27,283 bases of DNA from the NCBI GenBank assembly GCA_035373905.1, contig DAOSOK010000052.1, forward strand, positions 1 to 27,283, read 5' to 3'. The notes below the pieces were generated by a model that ran no database searches, had not been told where the DNA came from, and saw only the letters and a list, made by a program, of their open reading frames with translations. Each line of letters opens with the position of its first letter. Within the stretch, counting starts at the first letter, position 1. Source of the DNA: Candidatus Ozemobacteraceae bacterium (lineage in GTDB: Bacteria; Muiribacteriota; Ozemobacteria; Ozemobacterales; Ozemobacteraceae). This document shows positions 1-8,993 of the stretch, piece by piece. Made by a program: the position numbers and the translations under genes.

Positions 1-56
1 TCCGTGTCCACTTTTTCAAGTTGTCGTGAAAAGTACGCAAGATTCGGATGAACCTC

Positions 57-86
57 TTTTCAGCCGGCGTTCGGATATGGTAGACT
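57..86 (+). promoter_or_regulatory. candidate promoter of the first operon
   Basis: A TTTTCA -35-like hexamer (57-62) is followed after 18 bp by an extended -10, TGG-TAGACT (78-86). The -10 ends only 9 nt before the ATG at 96, and no Shine-Dalgarno is visible between them, so the transcript may be nearly leaderless. This is read by eye and unproven. Confidence 0.35.
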
Positions 87-95
87 GGCGGCGAC

Positions 96-791
96 ATGAG
101 GAAACTTCTGCTGCTGATTTGGCTGGCGTCCTGCCTGCAGAGCGCATCTGCATGCAGTCTGGCGATCCACGACTGGCAACTCCGGTGTTCGCTGCGATTG
201 TCACCGGACATCACCATTCTTCCGCTGAGCGAAGCAAGCGCGCTTCACGAGCGGGTGGCGGACGGTTCGATCAACACCGTCTACCGGCTCGAAAAACCGA
301 CGTTCTACGGCGTGGTTCTGAATATCCTGCTGACGATCTTCGGGGGCCACGATTCGCCCGTAACCTGGGTTCTCGTTTCCTCGGGCCACAACCTCGTCGA
401 TATTGCAGCCCGCGAAGGGGGATCGACCGCCGTTCTCAGTGCCGATCGACATTCCCTCAAACTCGCCCTGTTTTCGGACAGAAACTCCCGCAATCGCTGC
501 CATCAGCTCGTTCTGTATGAAACCAAGCGCATTCGGGCGATTCACCCGCATCCGGAACGCCCCTGGGCCGAAGAAACGGCCGGCACAGCCTGGATTTCCC
601 TCGTCTTTTTCGAATATCCGGTCCCTGAGAGCATCCTTTCCCTCTCGGCCTTTCCCATTCATGAAAAGATCGAGGATCTGTATGCGAATCTCCCGTTCAT
701 CAAGTCCCTGGTCCGGACGGGCATGCTGAAGCGGCGGCCCGGCGCCGAATTCACCCCGGAATCGAAAGAGATTCCCCCAATGCCAGAATGA
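96..791 (+). CDS. hypothetical exported protein or lipoprotein
   Basis: This is a 231-residue protein of unrecognised family. The first 20 residues are a short basic then hydrophobic export signal. LASC at residues 10-13 is a good lipobox, and C20 after SASA is an alternative, so it may be a lipoprotein. The middle has another hydrophobic stretch (near residues 72-82), and the C-terminal third is proline-rich and charged. Its stop overlaps the next start by ATGA, so it is probably translated together with the Skp-like genes downstream. There is no clear Shine-Dalgarno. The coding call rests on the coupling, the export signal and the clean frame. No function is proposed. Confidence 0.75.
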   Translation: MRKLLLLIWLASCLQSASACSLAIHDWQLRCSLRLSPDITILPLSEASALHERVADGSINTVYRLEKPTFYGVVLNILLTIFGGHDSPVTWVLVSSGHNLVDIAAREGGSTAVLSADRHSLKLALFSDRNSRNRCHQLVLYETKRIRAIHPHPERPWAEETAGTAWISLVFFEYPVPESILSLSAFPIHEKIEDLYANLPFIKSLVRTGMLKRRPGAEFTPESKEIPPMPE

Positions 792-1459
792 GAACCGTAT
801 CATTTTTTTTACACGCGTCGCTGATTTTTTACATCCTGTGCGCAGGCACGGTGGCAGCTCAGGAGTATCGTCGCATCGACATCGAGCGCCTGTTGCGCGA
901 GCACCCGCTGATGAAGAAGTTCGACCCCGAAGTGGCGCGGTTCATCAAAACGCCGGACGAACGCAAGGACGTCTCGCTCATCCGCACGGAACGAACCGAG
1001 ATCGAAAAGCGCCTCGCGCAGGCAGAAGCGGCAAAATCGGCGATCGTCAAAAGCAATCTGCTCTCCCGCCCCGGATCGAAGGAACTCGAGGAGGCCTGGT
1101 CCCGGATCAGGAAGATGGATTCCGAGATCGCCGGCCTGAAGAGCACGCTCGAACGTCTTTCGAAGTTTCTCGAGGCAGGCGGGATCCCCACGCTCAAGGT
1201 GCTCATGGACGACGTCAGATGGATGCTGTCCGATATTCTCTCACGGCAGCCGCACGGTGAAACGACGATCCTCCTGAACGTATTTCCGCGCTTTTCCGCT
1301 CCGTGTCCCGCTTTTCCGGAAAGCGGCCTCAGTGATTTTTTGCACTCGAAGGACGTTGGCATGCTCCGCACGTATGCGTCCTATTCCTGTTACACGGGGA
1401 TTCTGTTCCCGTCGTGTTCCGAACCCATTCTTTTCCGCAAAGGAGAAAACGAAAGATGA
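788..1459 (+). CDS. Skp/OmpH-like periplasmic protein, first and most degenerate of three tandem copies
   Basis: This 223-residue protein has a signal peptide ending near AAQ (residues 23-25). The mature start carries an I-D-I-E-R-L-L strand and the motif HPLMKKFD (39-46). A charged helical region (about 60-135, rich in Glu, Lys and Arg, coiled-coil-like) follows, then a strand reading ILLNVFPRF. The next two genes have the same order: HPxMxx(F/Y)D, helices, then (V/I)VLN. That order matches Skp/OmpH chaperones, whose helical arms are followed by a strand ending in an Asp/Asn. The tail is Cys-containing and lacks the conserved final segment of its siblings. It overlaps both neighbours by ATGA. 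The Skp-like fold is inferred, and the similarity is remote. Confidence 0.72.
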   Translation: MRTVSFFLHASLIFYILCAGTVAAQEYRRIDIERLLREHPLMKKFDPEVARFIKTPDERKDVSLIRTERTEIEKRLAQAEAAKSAIVKSNLLSRPGSKELEEAWSRIRKMDSEIAGLKSTLERLSKFLEAGGIPTLKVLMDDVRWMLSDILSRQPHGETTILLNVFPRFSAPCPAFPESGLSDFLHSKDVGMLRTYASYSCYTGILFPSCSEPILFRKGENER

Positions 1460-2367
1460 AACGCTGCATGGCATTTTTCGTTTCGATCGTCCTGCTGGCT
1501 TGCGCCTATCCCAGTCACGGAAGCGAAGTCAGAACGAAAACGGCAAAAATCAATCTTGGAATTGCGGCGAGTCTTCATCCCAGGATGTCGCTCTTCGATT
1601 TCCAAAATCTCGGTTTTTACAATGTTCCACTCGGGCTTTCGAAAGAAGCCTTTGCAGAAGCCGTCGCACGAACCGTCGCCACGTCGTCGGAGAAGCTGAA
1701 CAGGCGGCTCGAGGAGCTCGATGGCGAATTGTCGGAAATCACCCGAAAAAAACAGACCTTGTTCCAGGTCTCTGCAGCGGCGGAGCCTGGCAATGCGTCC
1801 CTCAGAAAGCAACTCGCGGCCCTGGATGACCAAGCCCGGCGCCTTCGCATCGAGCGAAGGGAAACGGAGTTCGCCATCGAACACCCCGAGCTTACCCCAC
1901 CCCCGGAAACCCGAAGTATTCTGAAAGATATTGATCGTGAGGTCATGGAGGCGGTCAGAAGCGTCGCGACGGAAAAAGGGTACGACGTGGTCTTGAATTC
2001 GACCTTTCCCGTGCCGTTCGGGTATCCGCTGACGTATCGCACCGGCAAGGAGTTCGGGCGAGGGGTTTCAGGCCTCGAACAGCAGGTCTTTTACGCCCTG
2101 ACCGCCAACCACGACGACCTGGATCAGCAGGAGACGAAAGAAGACCGGTTCTCGACCTGGCTTCAACTCACCGGACACCCCGAAACCCAGCGGTTTCTTC
2201 CGATTCAGCCCTGGCCTCTCGTGGTGCATGGCGGGGAAAGCATCACGGCAGACGTCGTGAGAACTCTGTATCAGCGATACCGCATTTCCCCGGAAATCAT
2301 CGAGATCGCCGTTTCCGTCATTGCGGAATTTGAATCATCTCCGCCGCCTATTCCGGGGGAAAAATGA
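1456..2367 (+). CDS. Skp/OmpH-like periplasmic protein, second tandem copy
   Basis: This protein has 303 residues. The start at 1456 is chosen because AAAGGAG lies just upstream and a signal peptide begins there; LLAC at 13-16 could also be a lipobox. The mature part has K-I-N-L-G-I followed by HPRMSLFD (41-48). Helical, coiled-coil-like sequence spans about 65-150. From residue 162, EVMEAVRSVATEKGYDVVLN closely follows the Skp pattern of a final helix leading into a strand. A C-terminal segment containing GGESITADVVRTLYQRY is shared with the third copy. Skp proteins bind unfolded outer-membrane or secreted proteins in the periplasm. A client among the adjacent secreted proteins is an inference. 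Confidence 0.78.
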   Translation: MKRCMAFFVSIVLLACAYPSHGSEVRTKTAKINLGIAASLHPRMSLFDFQNLGFYNVPLGLSKEAFAEAVARTVATSSEKLNRRLEELDGELSEITRKKQTLFQVSAAAEPGNASLRKQLAALDDQARRLRIERRETEFAIEHPELTPPPETRSILKDIDREVMEAVRSVATEKGYDVVLNSTFPVPFGYPLTYRTGKEFGRGVSGLEQQVFYALTANHDDLDQQETKEDRFSTWLQLTGHPETQRFLPIQPWPLVVHGGESITADVVRTLYQRYRISPEIIEIAVSVIAEFESSPPPIPGEK

Positions 2368-2443
2368 TATCCTTGTTTCAGGCCATCACCGGTTCGATCG
2401 GCCGCCACCGTTCGTCATCTTATCTTTCCTGAGGAGCCCGGCA

Positions 2444-3412
2444 ATGAACCTGACCGCGAGAAGAGCAATCCTCCCGGCGTTTTGTCTGTTCCTTCTGCTG
2501 TCGCCCTTCACTGCTTTCGGCCAGGGAGCGGGCGGCGCACTCATCGGAAAAGTGGATTTCCGCGCCCTCGTTCTCCTGCACCCGTCGATGATGGGATACG
2601 ACACGCAGAAATCCGCCTTTCGGGTCGAACCATCGAAGGCGACGCTTCCCCAGCAGATGGAACGCCGTTCCCAGGAGCATAAGCAGCGGATCGAGGCCCT
2701 GGAAAGCGAGATCCGGGCTCTTCGCGCGAAAATCACCGAGCTTCATCGGAATTACACCCGTGACGTGACGGAGCTGAACGACCGATACGCCGCGGGCATC
2801 GTCGATCTGGCGACGGGGCCGGCGGGCATGAAACGGCAGCAGTTCGAGCTCGACAAGGCCCAACTGGACTCGACGTATCAGGCCAAGCTGCAGTCGGCTT
2901 CGGGGCGTTGCGTCGCGGCGACGGAGGAACTCGATCATCTGCAAAACATCTCTCTTGCACCCGGCTACACCACGCCCGAGGAAACGGAGGCTCGATTCAA
3001 CGCGATCGTCAAGGAACTGCGGCAGCTGGTGCAATCCGTTGCGGCGCGCCGGGGGATTCAGATCGTTCTGAACACGAGCTTTCAACGCTCTCTTCGAAGA
3101 GAGCGCCCCGCGAGGGACTCGGACGAGCCGATCGACCTCAGTTATCAGAAAATTTTTACAACCCCTTTCACGCGCGAAGTGGGCACGAGTCATGATTTCA
3201 CGGCGGGGTACTACGAGAACATCATCATCATGACGCGCAACTGGCTCGACCACGGGTCGCGGATTCTCAAGCCGGCAAAGTCCTCTTTCATCGATTCAGA
3301 CATCATTTGCGGGGGGGTCGACCTCACCGGCGAAGTGCTGACCAGCTTGTTTTCATCCTACAAGGTCAATCAGAACATCGGAGCCGCCGTCATCAAAGCC
3401 GCCCTTGAGTAA
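2444..3412 (+). CDS. Skp/OmpH-like periplasmic protein, third tandem copy
   Basis: This protein has 322 residues. The start at 2444 is preceded by GAGGAG and begins a signal peptide ending near AFGQG; the longer frame upstream has neither. Residues 36-53 read GKVDFRALVLLHPSMMGYD, the family's first strand plus HPxMxxYD. A long charged, heptad-like region runs from about 65 to 165. RRGIQIVLNTSF (I207-N210 at its core) gives the Skp-type strand. The C-terminus contains GGVDLTGEVLTSLFSSYKVN, homologous to the same position in the second copy. It is longer than classical Skp (about 160 residues) through a C-terminal insertion. A 76-bp gap separates it from the preceding gene. Confidence 0.8.
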   Translation: MNLTARRAILPAFCLFLLLSPFTAFGQGAGGALIGKVDFRALVLLHPSMMGYDTQKSAFRVEPSKATLPQQMERRSQEHKQRIEALESEIRALRAKITELHRNYTRDVTELNDRYAAGIVDLATGPAGMKRQQFELDKAQLDSTYQAKLQSASGRCVAATEELDHLQNISLAPGYTTPEETEARFNAIVKELRQLVQSVAARRGIQIVLNTSFQRSLRRERPARDSDEPIDLSYQKIFTTPFTREVGTSHDFTAGYYENIIIMTRNWLDHGSRILKPAKSSFIDSDIICGGVDLTGEVLTSLFSSYKVNQNIGAAVIKAALE

Positions 3413-3434
3413 GCCGTTCCAAACACGGTACATT
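3405..3434 (+). promoter_or_regulatory. candidate promoter of the large secreted protein gene
   Basis: TTGAGT (3405-3410), an 18-bp spacer and TACATT (3429-3434) form a plausible housekeeping promoter straddling the stop of the preceding gene. It would give a leader of about 65 nt with GAGGAG at 3493-3498 before the ATG at 3505. This could allow expression of the large protein separately from the chaperone-like genes. Confidence 0.4.
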
Positions 3435-3504
3435 TTATGCGTCCAATAATAACCGGATGCGTCTGCCTGGCGTGACCGCAAGAAACCGAAACGAGGAGAT
3501 ACCC

Positions 3505-6500
3505 ATGAAATTGAAAAAAAGCGAACGGATCCTTCTGGTGATGCTTCTCGTCTTTTTCGGCGGCTGCCTGTCGATCGCGACGGCGGCCGAACAGGATGCT
3601 CGCTACAAGCGAAATGGCGAGGCTTATCTTCTTATCGGCAAGGAGTCGGAGCTTCCCTCCGGCAACATCGACTATCGCGGGATCTGGCGCATGAGCGACC
3701 CCGAGGGCATCTTCAAACTGACGGAGCCCCAGTATCTCGTGGGGGAAGTCGACATCCTGGACATGACCGTCGACCTGTATCGCAACATCCACACGCTCAG
3801 CGACCCGAAGAAAACTGCGATCGGCAACAGTTTCAAGATCAAACGGCAGGTCATCGACGACGGCGTCACCATCGCGGAAGCCGACAAGGGCTGCCATTCC
3901 TACATCCACTATGACCACCGCGGTTCGTACTGGGGATACAATACGGATGTCTATAGAACCGGCCCAGCCGGTCGCAGCATCTGGAGGAGCGGTTCCACCG
4001 CTGCAAAGCCCAAATACTGGTCCGGCTTCAAATCGGCGGGACCGGGCGTCGAAACGACAGCCCCGGACAACCCCGATGCCTACCTGCTAAAATTTTCCAA
4101 CAAAAAACTCCAGCTTGGCGTCCATCCAGGCAAAAAGTGGTATGAAATTCCGAACGGGGCTTGGTATTCGAGCTGGAACCGCATCAAGGGCTGCCAGTTT
4201 TTTTACCAGGTGTTCGCCGACAAGGTCAGCGGAACGCAGTATGACTGGCAGCTCCAGCAGTGGAAGCCAAACCCCACGGCGACGGTCTACTCGAAGCTGA
4301 CGGGAAAGCCCTTTGCGACGACCTACGACATGCAGATCAAGCGCGCGACCCTGGCCGGCTGTCTCGACGGCTGCGGCGGCGCGTCCGGTGACGACGCTGT
4401 CAAGACCGACAAGATGATCTTCAGCTCTGCCTTCATGCCGATGCTCGACAAGCTCGGCAACCCGACCTCGCGCACCTACTTTTATTCCCGCCCCGAGGGC
4501 AAGGCGAACTATTCGATAACCACGACCGGGGAAGGCAGCTCGAATTACGTGCTCAAGGGCGATGCCGTCGGGTACGACTCTGTTCCGGACACCCAATGGC
4601 TCGGCGTCTCGATGAAAGACGAGAACAGCGACTACCTTTACTGCCTCGGAAACTCCGTCATCAAAAAATGGATCAAGGACGGAGGCGGAAACTCGGCAGG
4701 CATCAACGTTGCGGCCGTCACGGTTTCCAACCAATGGAACCAAAAAGGCGGCATTGTCTTCGCGTTCGACGAAAAAGAAAAGATGATCTACAAATTCGTC
4801 AGAAACGAAGCAGGCGCACATGAGAACTCCGCCTTCCCGATCAGCAATATCCTCGCCCAGATCGGCGCCGACAATGACGCGAAGATCGACGACATCAAGG
4901 CTGACGGCGACGGCAACCTGTTCGTCGGCCTGACCTTCCCCGGGGTCGACCTGACCGTGAAGGAAATCACGTCGAAATGGACCCTCAACAACGCCTATAC
5001 GTATGAGCTTCAGCCCCCCGGAAGCGAACTTCAGAAGGGGTCGCTCCTGTTCAAACAGGATTTCACGAAGTCCATTTTCCGCATCAGCGCGATGGGCGAG
5101 CCGCCGAAAGAAGTCGGCAAGAAAGTCGTCGCCACCCAGGTCTACAAGCGCGACGTCTCCATGGACCCGAAGGGCTGGAAGGAGCTGCAGGCCGCAGGAA
5201 TGGGAAGCGTCGGCACCATCATCGCCTCCTGGACAACCCCTCCGGCGAAAGGCACCATAACCGATTACTCGCTCTACACGAAACTGTCCACCGACCCCGA
5301 CATCGGCCGCGCGAGACTGGCGGTCATCAACGTTCCGAAACCGCCCGACGTGTTGAGCCTCGGTAGCGACAAGTCGTATCTCGACATCATCGGCGCCTAT
5401 AAGAACAGCATTCCGATCTTCGATCCGAACAAACGCTCGACACAGCAGAACGCCGTCGATCGCTATTCCGGGACGCTCGACACCAGGCAGCTCTATTTCT
5501 ACATGGTCGAAAACTACCCGATTCCAACCGGTGCGCAGAACCCGACGGTTACGCCGGATTACGACGGCGACGGGCGCTACGGCGGTTTTGTATCGACGAT
5601 TATCAATCCCAATCCCTCGACCGACCAGACGAACCCCGGAACGATCCGCTATCACTGGCGGATTTGGATGGTCGCTCGCCAGACAGGGAAAGACGCCAGC
5701 GGAAACCCCATTTTCGAGCCCGTTTCTCCGGCGGAACCAATGTCGGATTCAACGGCCGGCTCGTATTTCAATTGGTTCTACACCCCCATCGGCGGGAAAT
5801 TCATTATCACATGCCGTGCCGATTACGACTGGTATGACTATACGCTGGTTCCGTTCGGCACCACGATCACGAAATTTCTCGCCAATCCCGGCAACGCGTT
5901 GAAGACCGGGACGAAAGCCATTCCGAGTTCAGGCGGAAACAAACTTCTCCATGATCCCTCCACCAATCAGCTCGATCAGATCATGGAAACGGCACAATTC
6001 AACTTCATGAAATCGTCCGGAGCCAGTTATAAAAACACCATTCTCGGAACCGACGACAACCGGGATTACCATGCCGTCATCTCCGCGGTCGTTTCCGACA
6101 AGGAACCGAAGCCTCAAGAGGATCCCAAGGAATTTGCACGCGTTCAACGCTGCGACAAGGCGGGAAACAATCCTCTGACGGCAAGCCACTGGTATCCGCA
6201 GGCTGCCGGCGTGATGAACCCTGGCGACGGGTTTCACGGCATCCGGGTCGGTACCGAGTATCACTGGCGAATGGACGTGGCTTCGCAGGCCGTCTTCTTC
6301 CAACCCCTCGAGAAGGCGCTCAATCCCAGCAATTACAATTTCATCGCCGACAAGCTGACCAATTCCAAAGAACCGGCGTATTATGTGAACGGCGACCCTG
6401 AATTCCAGTTCGACAAGACCGGCGATGATCTTCGGTGGCTGCCCGGGTCAACACCTACGATCGAAGCCTATCTCAAGTATCCCGTGCCCCCGATGTCCGA

Positions 6501-8136
6501 TGGGAAGCCGACCTACGTTCAGCACAATCTCCTCTCCGACAGCACAATGGTACCCAGCCAGAATTTCGCCTACTTCACGACGAAGGCGGACCTCCCGCCC
6601 ACCGATCCGTTCGAGGCGGAGCTGGTCATCGAAATGAGCCAGATGTTCCAGTATGATATGCGCATCTACGGCACGATCAACGGCGTCAAGCGCCTTCTCG
6701 GGAAGGTGCCCAATCTGCCCAAGAAGTTGACCATCACAGCGAAAACGAAGGTTCTGATCGTCGACACCGTTTCGCCGGTCATTGCCTTCGGCAAAACAAC
6801 CCCGACCCAGCTGTATGGTCTGACCGGCCGCGTTCTCGAGTCGGGAACGAACGGCAACCCGTCGTCGATCCAGTTCCAGGTCACGGACAATGACCCCTGG
6901 GACGGCGTTTCTGGAATCTCTTCCCACGCGAAATATTCTTCTTCGAATATCCAATCGAACAAGACCACCATCGCGAACTACTACGGCAAAGCCGGATCGG
7001 CGTATTACAACCTCAAACCGGTCTTCAACACATCGAACCGCGGCGTTCAGCTGTATTGGAACGTCGCAAGCGTGAACGGAAACCGGCAGGTTTCTCTCGC
7101 CCCGAACGCGTACAAGCCCAGCTACGGCTATTTCAGTCCCGGCACGGGCCTCGGAACGCCCAGCATCACCAGCACGAAGGACACGACGACGAACACCTAC
7201 TACTCTGCCCTGGATTTCAACGTTTTGCTCTCCGAACTGAACGGCGGAAACCCGATATATCTTCCGAAATATTATGCCAACAATACGCCGAACTACGAGC
7301 CGTACAAGTTCTGGGTCAGTTCGCGCGACTGTTCGGGCAACGAATCGCTCGACACCCTGCTGAATCTCGTCATCCACATGAAGGATGACATCCCTCCCGA
7401 TCCGTATGCGATCTGCCAGGAGTTCAAGAACGGCACGTTCGCCCGCTTCCCGACCAACGCCTCGCTCGCAAACGACGATCAGTTCGAGAACAATTTCCGG
7501 GCCGCGACCTCGTTCAGCCAGACCTTCGCCTCGCGCGGCAACTGGACGCCGGAGTCCCCCGGCGCCAACAAGACCAACGAAATCTGGGACGGCGGAAAGG
7601 ATACGGGCTTCAGATCGCTCTGGTCGGTCAGCGACACGATCTCCGCCCTTCCCGATACGATGAAGAACACGACCGTCACGCCCGCCACGATGCAGGTCGA
7701 GGACAACGTCGAAGTCCTGATGCGGGTCGGCGCCTCAGACAACTCGGGTGCCGCGACGGCCAAGCTGACCTACAGGTATTTCGACATCAACAAAGCCGAG
7801 CAGGCCCAGTCCACCGGCTCTTCGACCTTCACCCTGCCCGGCGTCTCGGCAAACGCCATGACCTCGGCCCAGTCCTCGACCCGGGCCATCTTCCGCGAAG
7901 GCAGCTCCATCAAGTTCCCCATGGCGATCCCGATCAGCATCCGCGCGGCTGACGACGCACGTGACTGGGACAAGTATTCCGCCTGCAATATCGGCAACGG
8001 AACGTGGAGCTGGGGCTCCCTGACCAAAGGCGGAAGCGCGCCGAACAGGCGGCTGTTCAAGACGACCCTCCCCGTGTACGGCTCGGAACTCACGATCAGG
8101 ACGATCGAAAGCGGCATCCGAACCCCGGGCAAATGA
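3505..8136 (+). CDS. giant secreted multidomain protein, possible PilY1-like pilus tip or adhesin protein
   Basis: This protein has 1543 residues. The start follows GAGGAG and opens a signal peptide (about residues 1-29, cleavage near TATAA; C21 after FGG would be a poor lipobox). The first third has propeller-like strands such as DYLYCLGNSVIKKW and DGDGNLFVGL. A Ca-loop-like DYDGDGRYGG sits at 685-694. The last third has Ig-like linkers, DTVSPVIAFG (from 1087) and MKDDIPPDP (from 1292). The protein is rich in Asn, Thr, Ser, Tyr and Gly, typical of surface beta proteins. Three minor-pseudopilin genes follow directly, as PilY1 genes sit beside pilVWX in type IV pilus loci. No sequence match to PilY1 is claimed; the role is inferred from position and architecture. 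Confidence 0.8.
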   Translation: MKLKKSERILLVMLLVFFGGCLSIATAAEQDARYKRNGEAYLLIGKESELPSGNIDYRGIWRMSDPEGIFKLTEPQYLVGEVDILDMTVDLYRNIHTLSDPKKTAIGNSFKIKRQVIDDGVTIAEADKGCHSYIHYDHRGSYWGYNTDVYRTGPAGRSIWRSGSTAAKPKYWSGFKSAGPGVETTAPDNPDAYLLKFSNKKLQLGVHPGKKWYEIPNGAWYSSWNRIKGCQFFYQVFADKVSGTQYDWQLQQWKPNPTATVYSKLTGKPFATTYDMQIKRATLAGCLDGCGGASGDDAVKTDKMIFSSAFMPMLDKLGNPTSRTYFYSRPEGKANYSITTTGEGSSNYVLKGDAVGYDSVPDTQWLGVSMKDENSDYLYCLGNSVIKKWIKDGGGNSAGINVAAVTVSNQWNQKGGIVFAFDEKEKMIYKFVRNEAGAHENSAFPISNILAQIGADNDAKIDDIKADGDGNLFVGLTFPGVDLTVKEITSKWTLNNAYTYELQPPGSELQKGSLLFKQDFTKSIFRISAMGEPPKEVGKKVVATQVYKRDVSMDPKGWKELQAAGMGSVGTIIASWTTPPAKGTITDYSLYTKLSTDPDIGRARLAVINVPKPPDVLSLGSDKSYLDIIGAYKNSIPIFDPNKRSTQQNAVDRYSGTLDTRQLYFYMVENYPIPTGAQNPTVTPDYDGDGRYGGFVSTIINPNPSTDQTNPGTIRYHWRIWMVARQTGKDASGNPIFEPVSPAEPMSDSTAGSYFNWFYTPIGGKFIITCRADYDWYDYTLVPFGTTITKFLANPGNALKTGTKAIPSSGGNKLLHDPSTNQLDQIMETAQFNFMKSSGASYKNTILGTDDNRDYHAVISAVVSDKEPKPQEDPKEFARVQRCDKAGNNPLTASHWYPQAAGVMNPGDGFHGIRVGTEYHWRMDVASQAVFFQPLEKALNPSNYNFIADKLTNSKEPAYYVNGDPEFQFDKTGDDLRWLPGSTPTIEAYLKYPVPPMSDGKPTYVQHNLLSDSTMVPSQNFAYFTTKADLPPTDPFEAELVIEMSQMFQYDMRIYGTINGVKRLLGKVPNLPKKLTITAKTKVLIVDTVSPVIAFGKTTPTQLYGLTGRVLESGTNGNPSSIQFQVTDNDPWDGVSGISSHAKYSSSNIQSNKTTIANYYGKAGSAYYNLKPVFNTSNRGVQLYWNVASVNGNRQVSLAPNAYKPSYGYFSPGTGLGTPSITSTKDTTTNTYYSALDFNVLLSELNGGNPIYLPKYYANNTPNYEPYKFWVSSRDCSGNESLDTLLNLVIHMKDDIPPDPYAICQEFKNGTFARFPTNASLANDDQFENNFRAATSFSQTFASRGNWTPESPGANKTNEIWDGGKDTGFRSLWSVSDTISALPDTMKNTTVTPATMQVEDNVEVLMRVGASDNSGAATAKLTYRYFDINKAEQAQSTGSSTFTLPGVSANAMTSAQSSTRAIFREGSSIKFPMAIPISIRAADDARDWDKYSACNIGNGTWSWGSLTKGGSAPNRRLFKTTLPVYGSELTIRTIESGIRTPGK

Positions 8137-8144
8137 TCCCCGCT

Positions 8145-8184
8145 GGCCTTCCCGGCGGTTCTGCCGGGAAGGCCGGGGGGTTTT
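8145..8184 (+). terminator. strong hairpin with short T-run between the large protein and the pseudopilin genes
   Basis: A perfect 12-bp GC-rich stem (8145-8156 with 8163-8174, loop 8157-8162) is followed by GGGGGG and then TTTT. The T-run is displaced from the stem by six G, so termination may be partial. It lies between two functionally linked genes and could set their expression ratio or stabilise the upstream message. Confidence 0.6.
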
Positions 8185-8222
8185 CCCGAAGACACGATGA
8201 CCCAATTTCCCCGGAGCGATTC

Positions 8223-8993
8223 ATGAACAGCACCCGACCCATCCAGCCCCGAAGCGGTTTCACCCTGATCGAAGTCATCATCGCCACGGTCGTTTTTTCC
8301 CTCTTTCTCGGGGGGCTGTTCTCTCTGTACCGTATGGGCAGCGGAATGTTCCAGGCGGGGAGTTGGAAACTCCAGAAGCAGAAAGACGCCGAGCGGTTTC
8401 TCGCGAGCCTGAAGGAGCGACTCGAGCAGGCATCGCATGCCGCCGTCGTGAATCCGGCCGGTTCCCCCCAGCTCACGGAATCCCTTTCCCAGATCGGATT
8501 CGTGGACGGTTCCATCAATCGCGCAGCTCTCGGGGCCAACACGCGGCGCGTGCTCCTGTTCGCCGTCTGCAAGCCAAGCGTCGCCGGCGCATCAGGACTC
8601 CTGCTCTATCACGGCGTGCGGGCGCTCCCGACTCCCGGACAGCCGGGCCTGTTCAACCTCGAGATGATTTCGACCACCAACCCCAACCACGCTTTTTTCA
8701 CGGGAACGCCATTCAATTTTTTCACCAACGGCACCCCCGATCTCGCCAAGTTCAATCAGGCGGGGGGCCCGACCCCCGGAGACTTCAGACTTGGAGGCAA
8801 TCCGAATATCGTCGATGTCTCAGAAGTCGCCACCATGACGATCCAGCGTACGGGCCTCGCGTCGGAGAGTCTGCTGAGCATCACGCTCCAGTTCAAACAT
8901 CCGAACCCGCAGCAGGATAAAACGCACGTCGTCCAGCGCATCGTGAGCCGGATCGAGGTGCCGGCGGCCTCGTACACTCTGGGAGGGCTCTGA
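8223..8993 (+). CDS. minor pseudopilin, GspJ/PilW-like
   Basis: This 256-residue protein has a class III (prepilin) signal. A short basic leader ends at G12, followed by FTLIEVIIATVVFSLFLGG with Glu at +5. Prepilin peptidase would cut after G12 and N-methylate the Phe. The start at 8223 has GGAG 6 nt upstream and places the leader correctly, which rules out the longer frame. The globular part is large, with SLKERLEQASHAAVVNP and late beta strands, fitting the GspJ/PilW type rather than a major pilin. Its stop and the next start share one base (TGATG), so it is coupled to the GspI-like gene. The J/W assignment relies on size and gene order. Confidence 0.88.
   Translation: MNSTRPIQPRSGFTLIEVIIATVVFSLFLGGLFSLYRMGSGMFQAGSWKLQKQKDAERFLASLKERLEQASHAAVVNPAGSPQLTESLSQIGFVDGSINRAALGANTRRVLLFAVCKPSVAGASGLLLYHGVRALPTPGQPGLFNLEMISTTNPNHAFFTGTPFNFFTNGTPDLAKFNQAGGPTPGDFRLGGNPNIVDVSEVATMTIQRTGLASESLLSITLQFKHPNPQQDKTHVVQRIVSRIEVPAASYTLGGL

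Noticed and set aside
11..34. ACTTTTTCA/TGAAAAGT inverted repeat at the window start
   Set aside because: It is short, has a bulge and lies at the edge, where the upstream context is unknown.
4087..5655. 522-codon minus-strand open frame
   Set aside because: It is a shadow of the giant secreted protein, with an Arg/Val/Asp-rich, motif-free translation.
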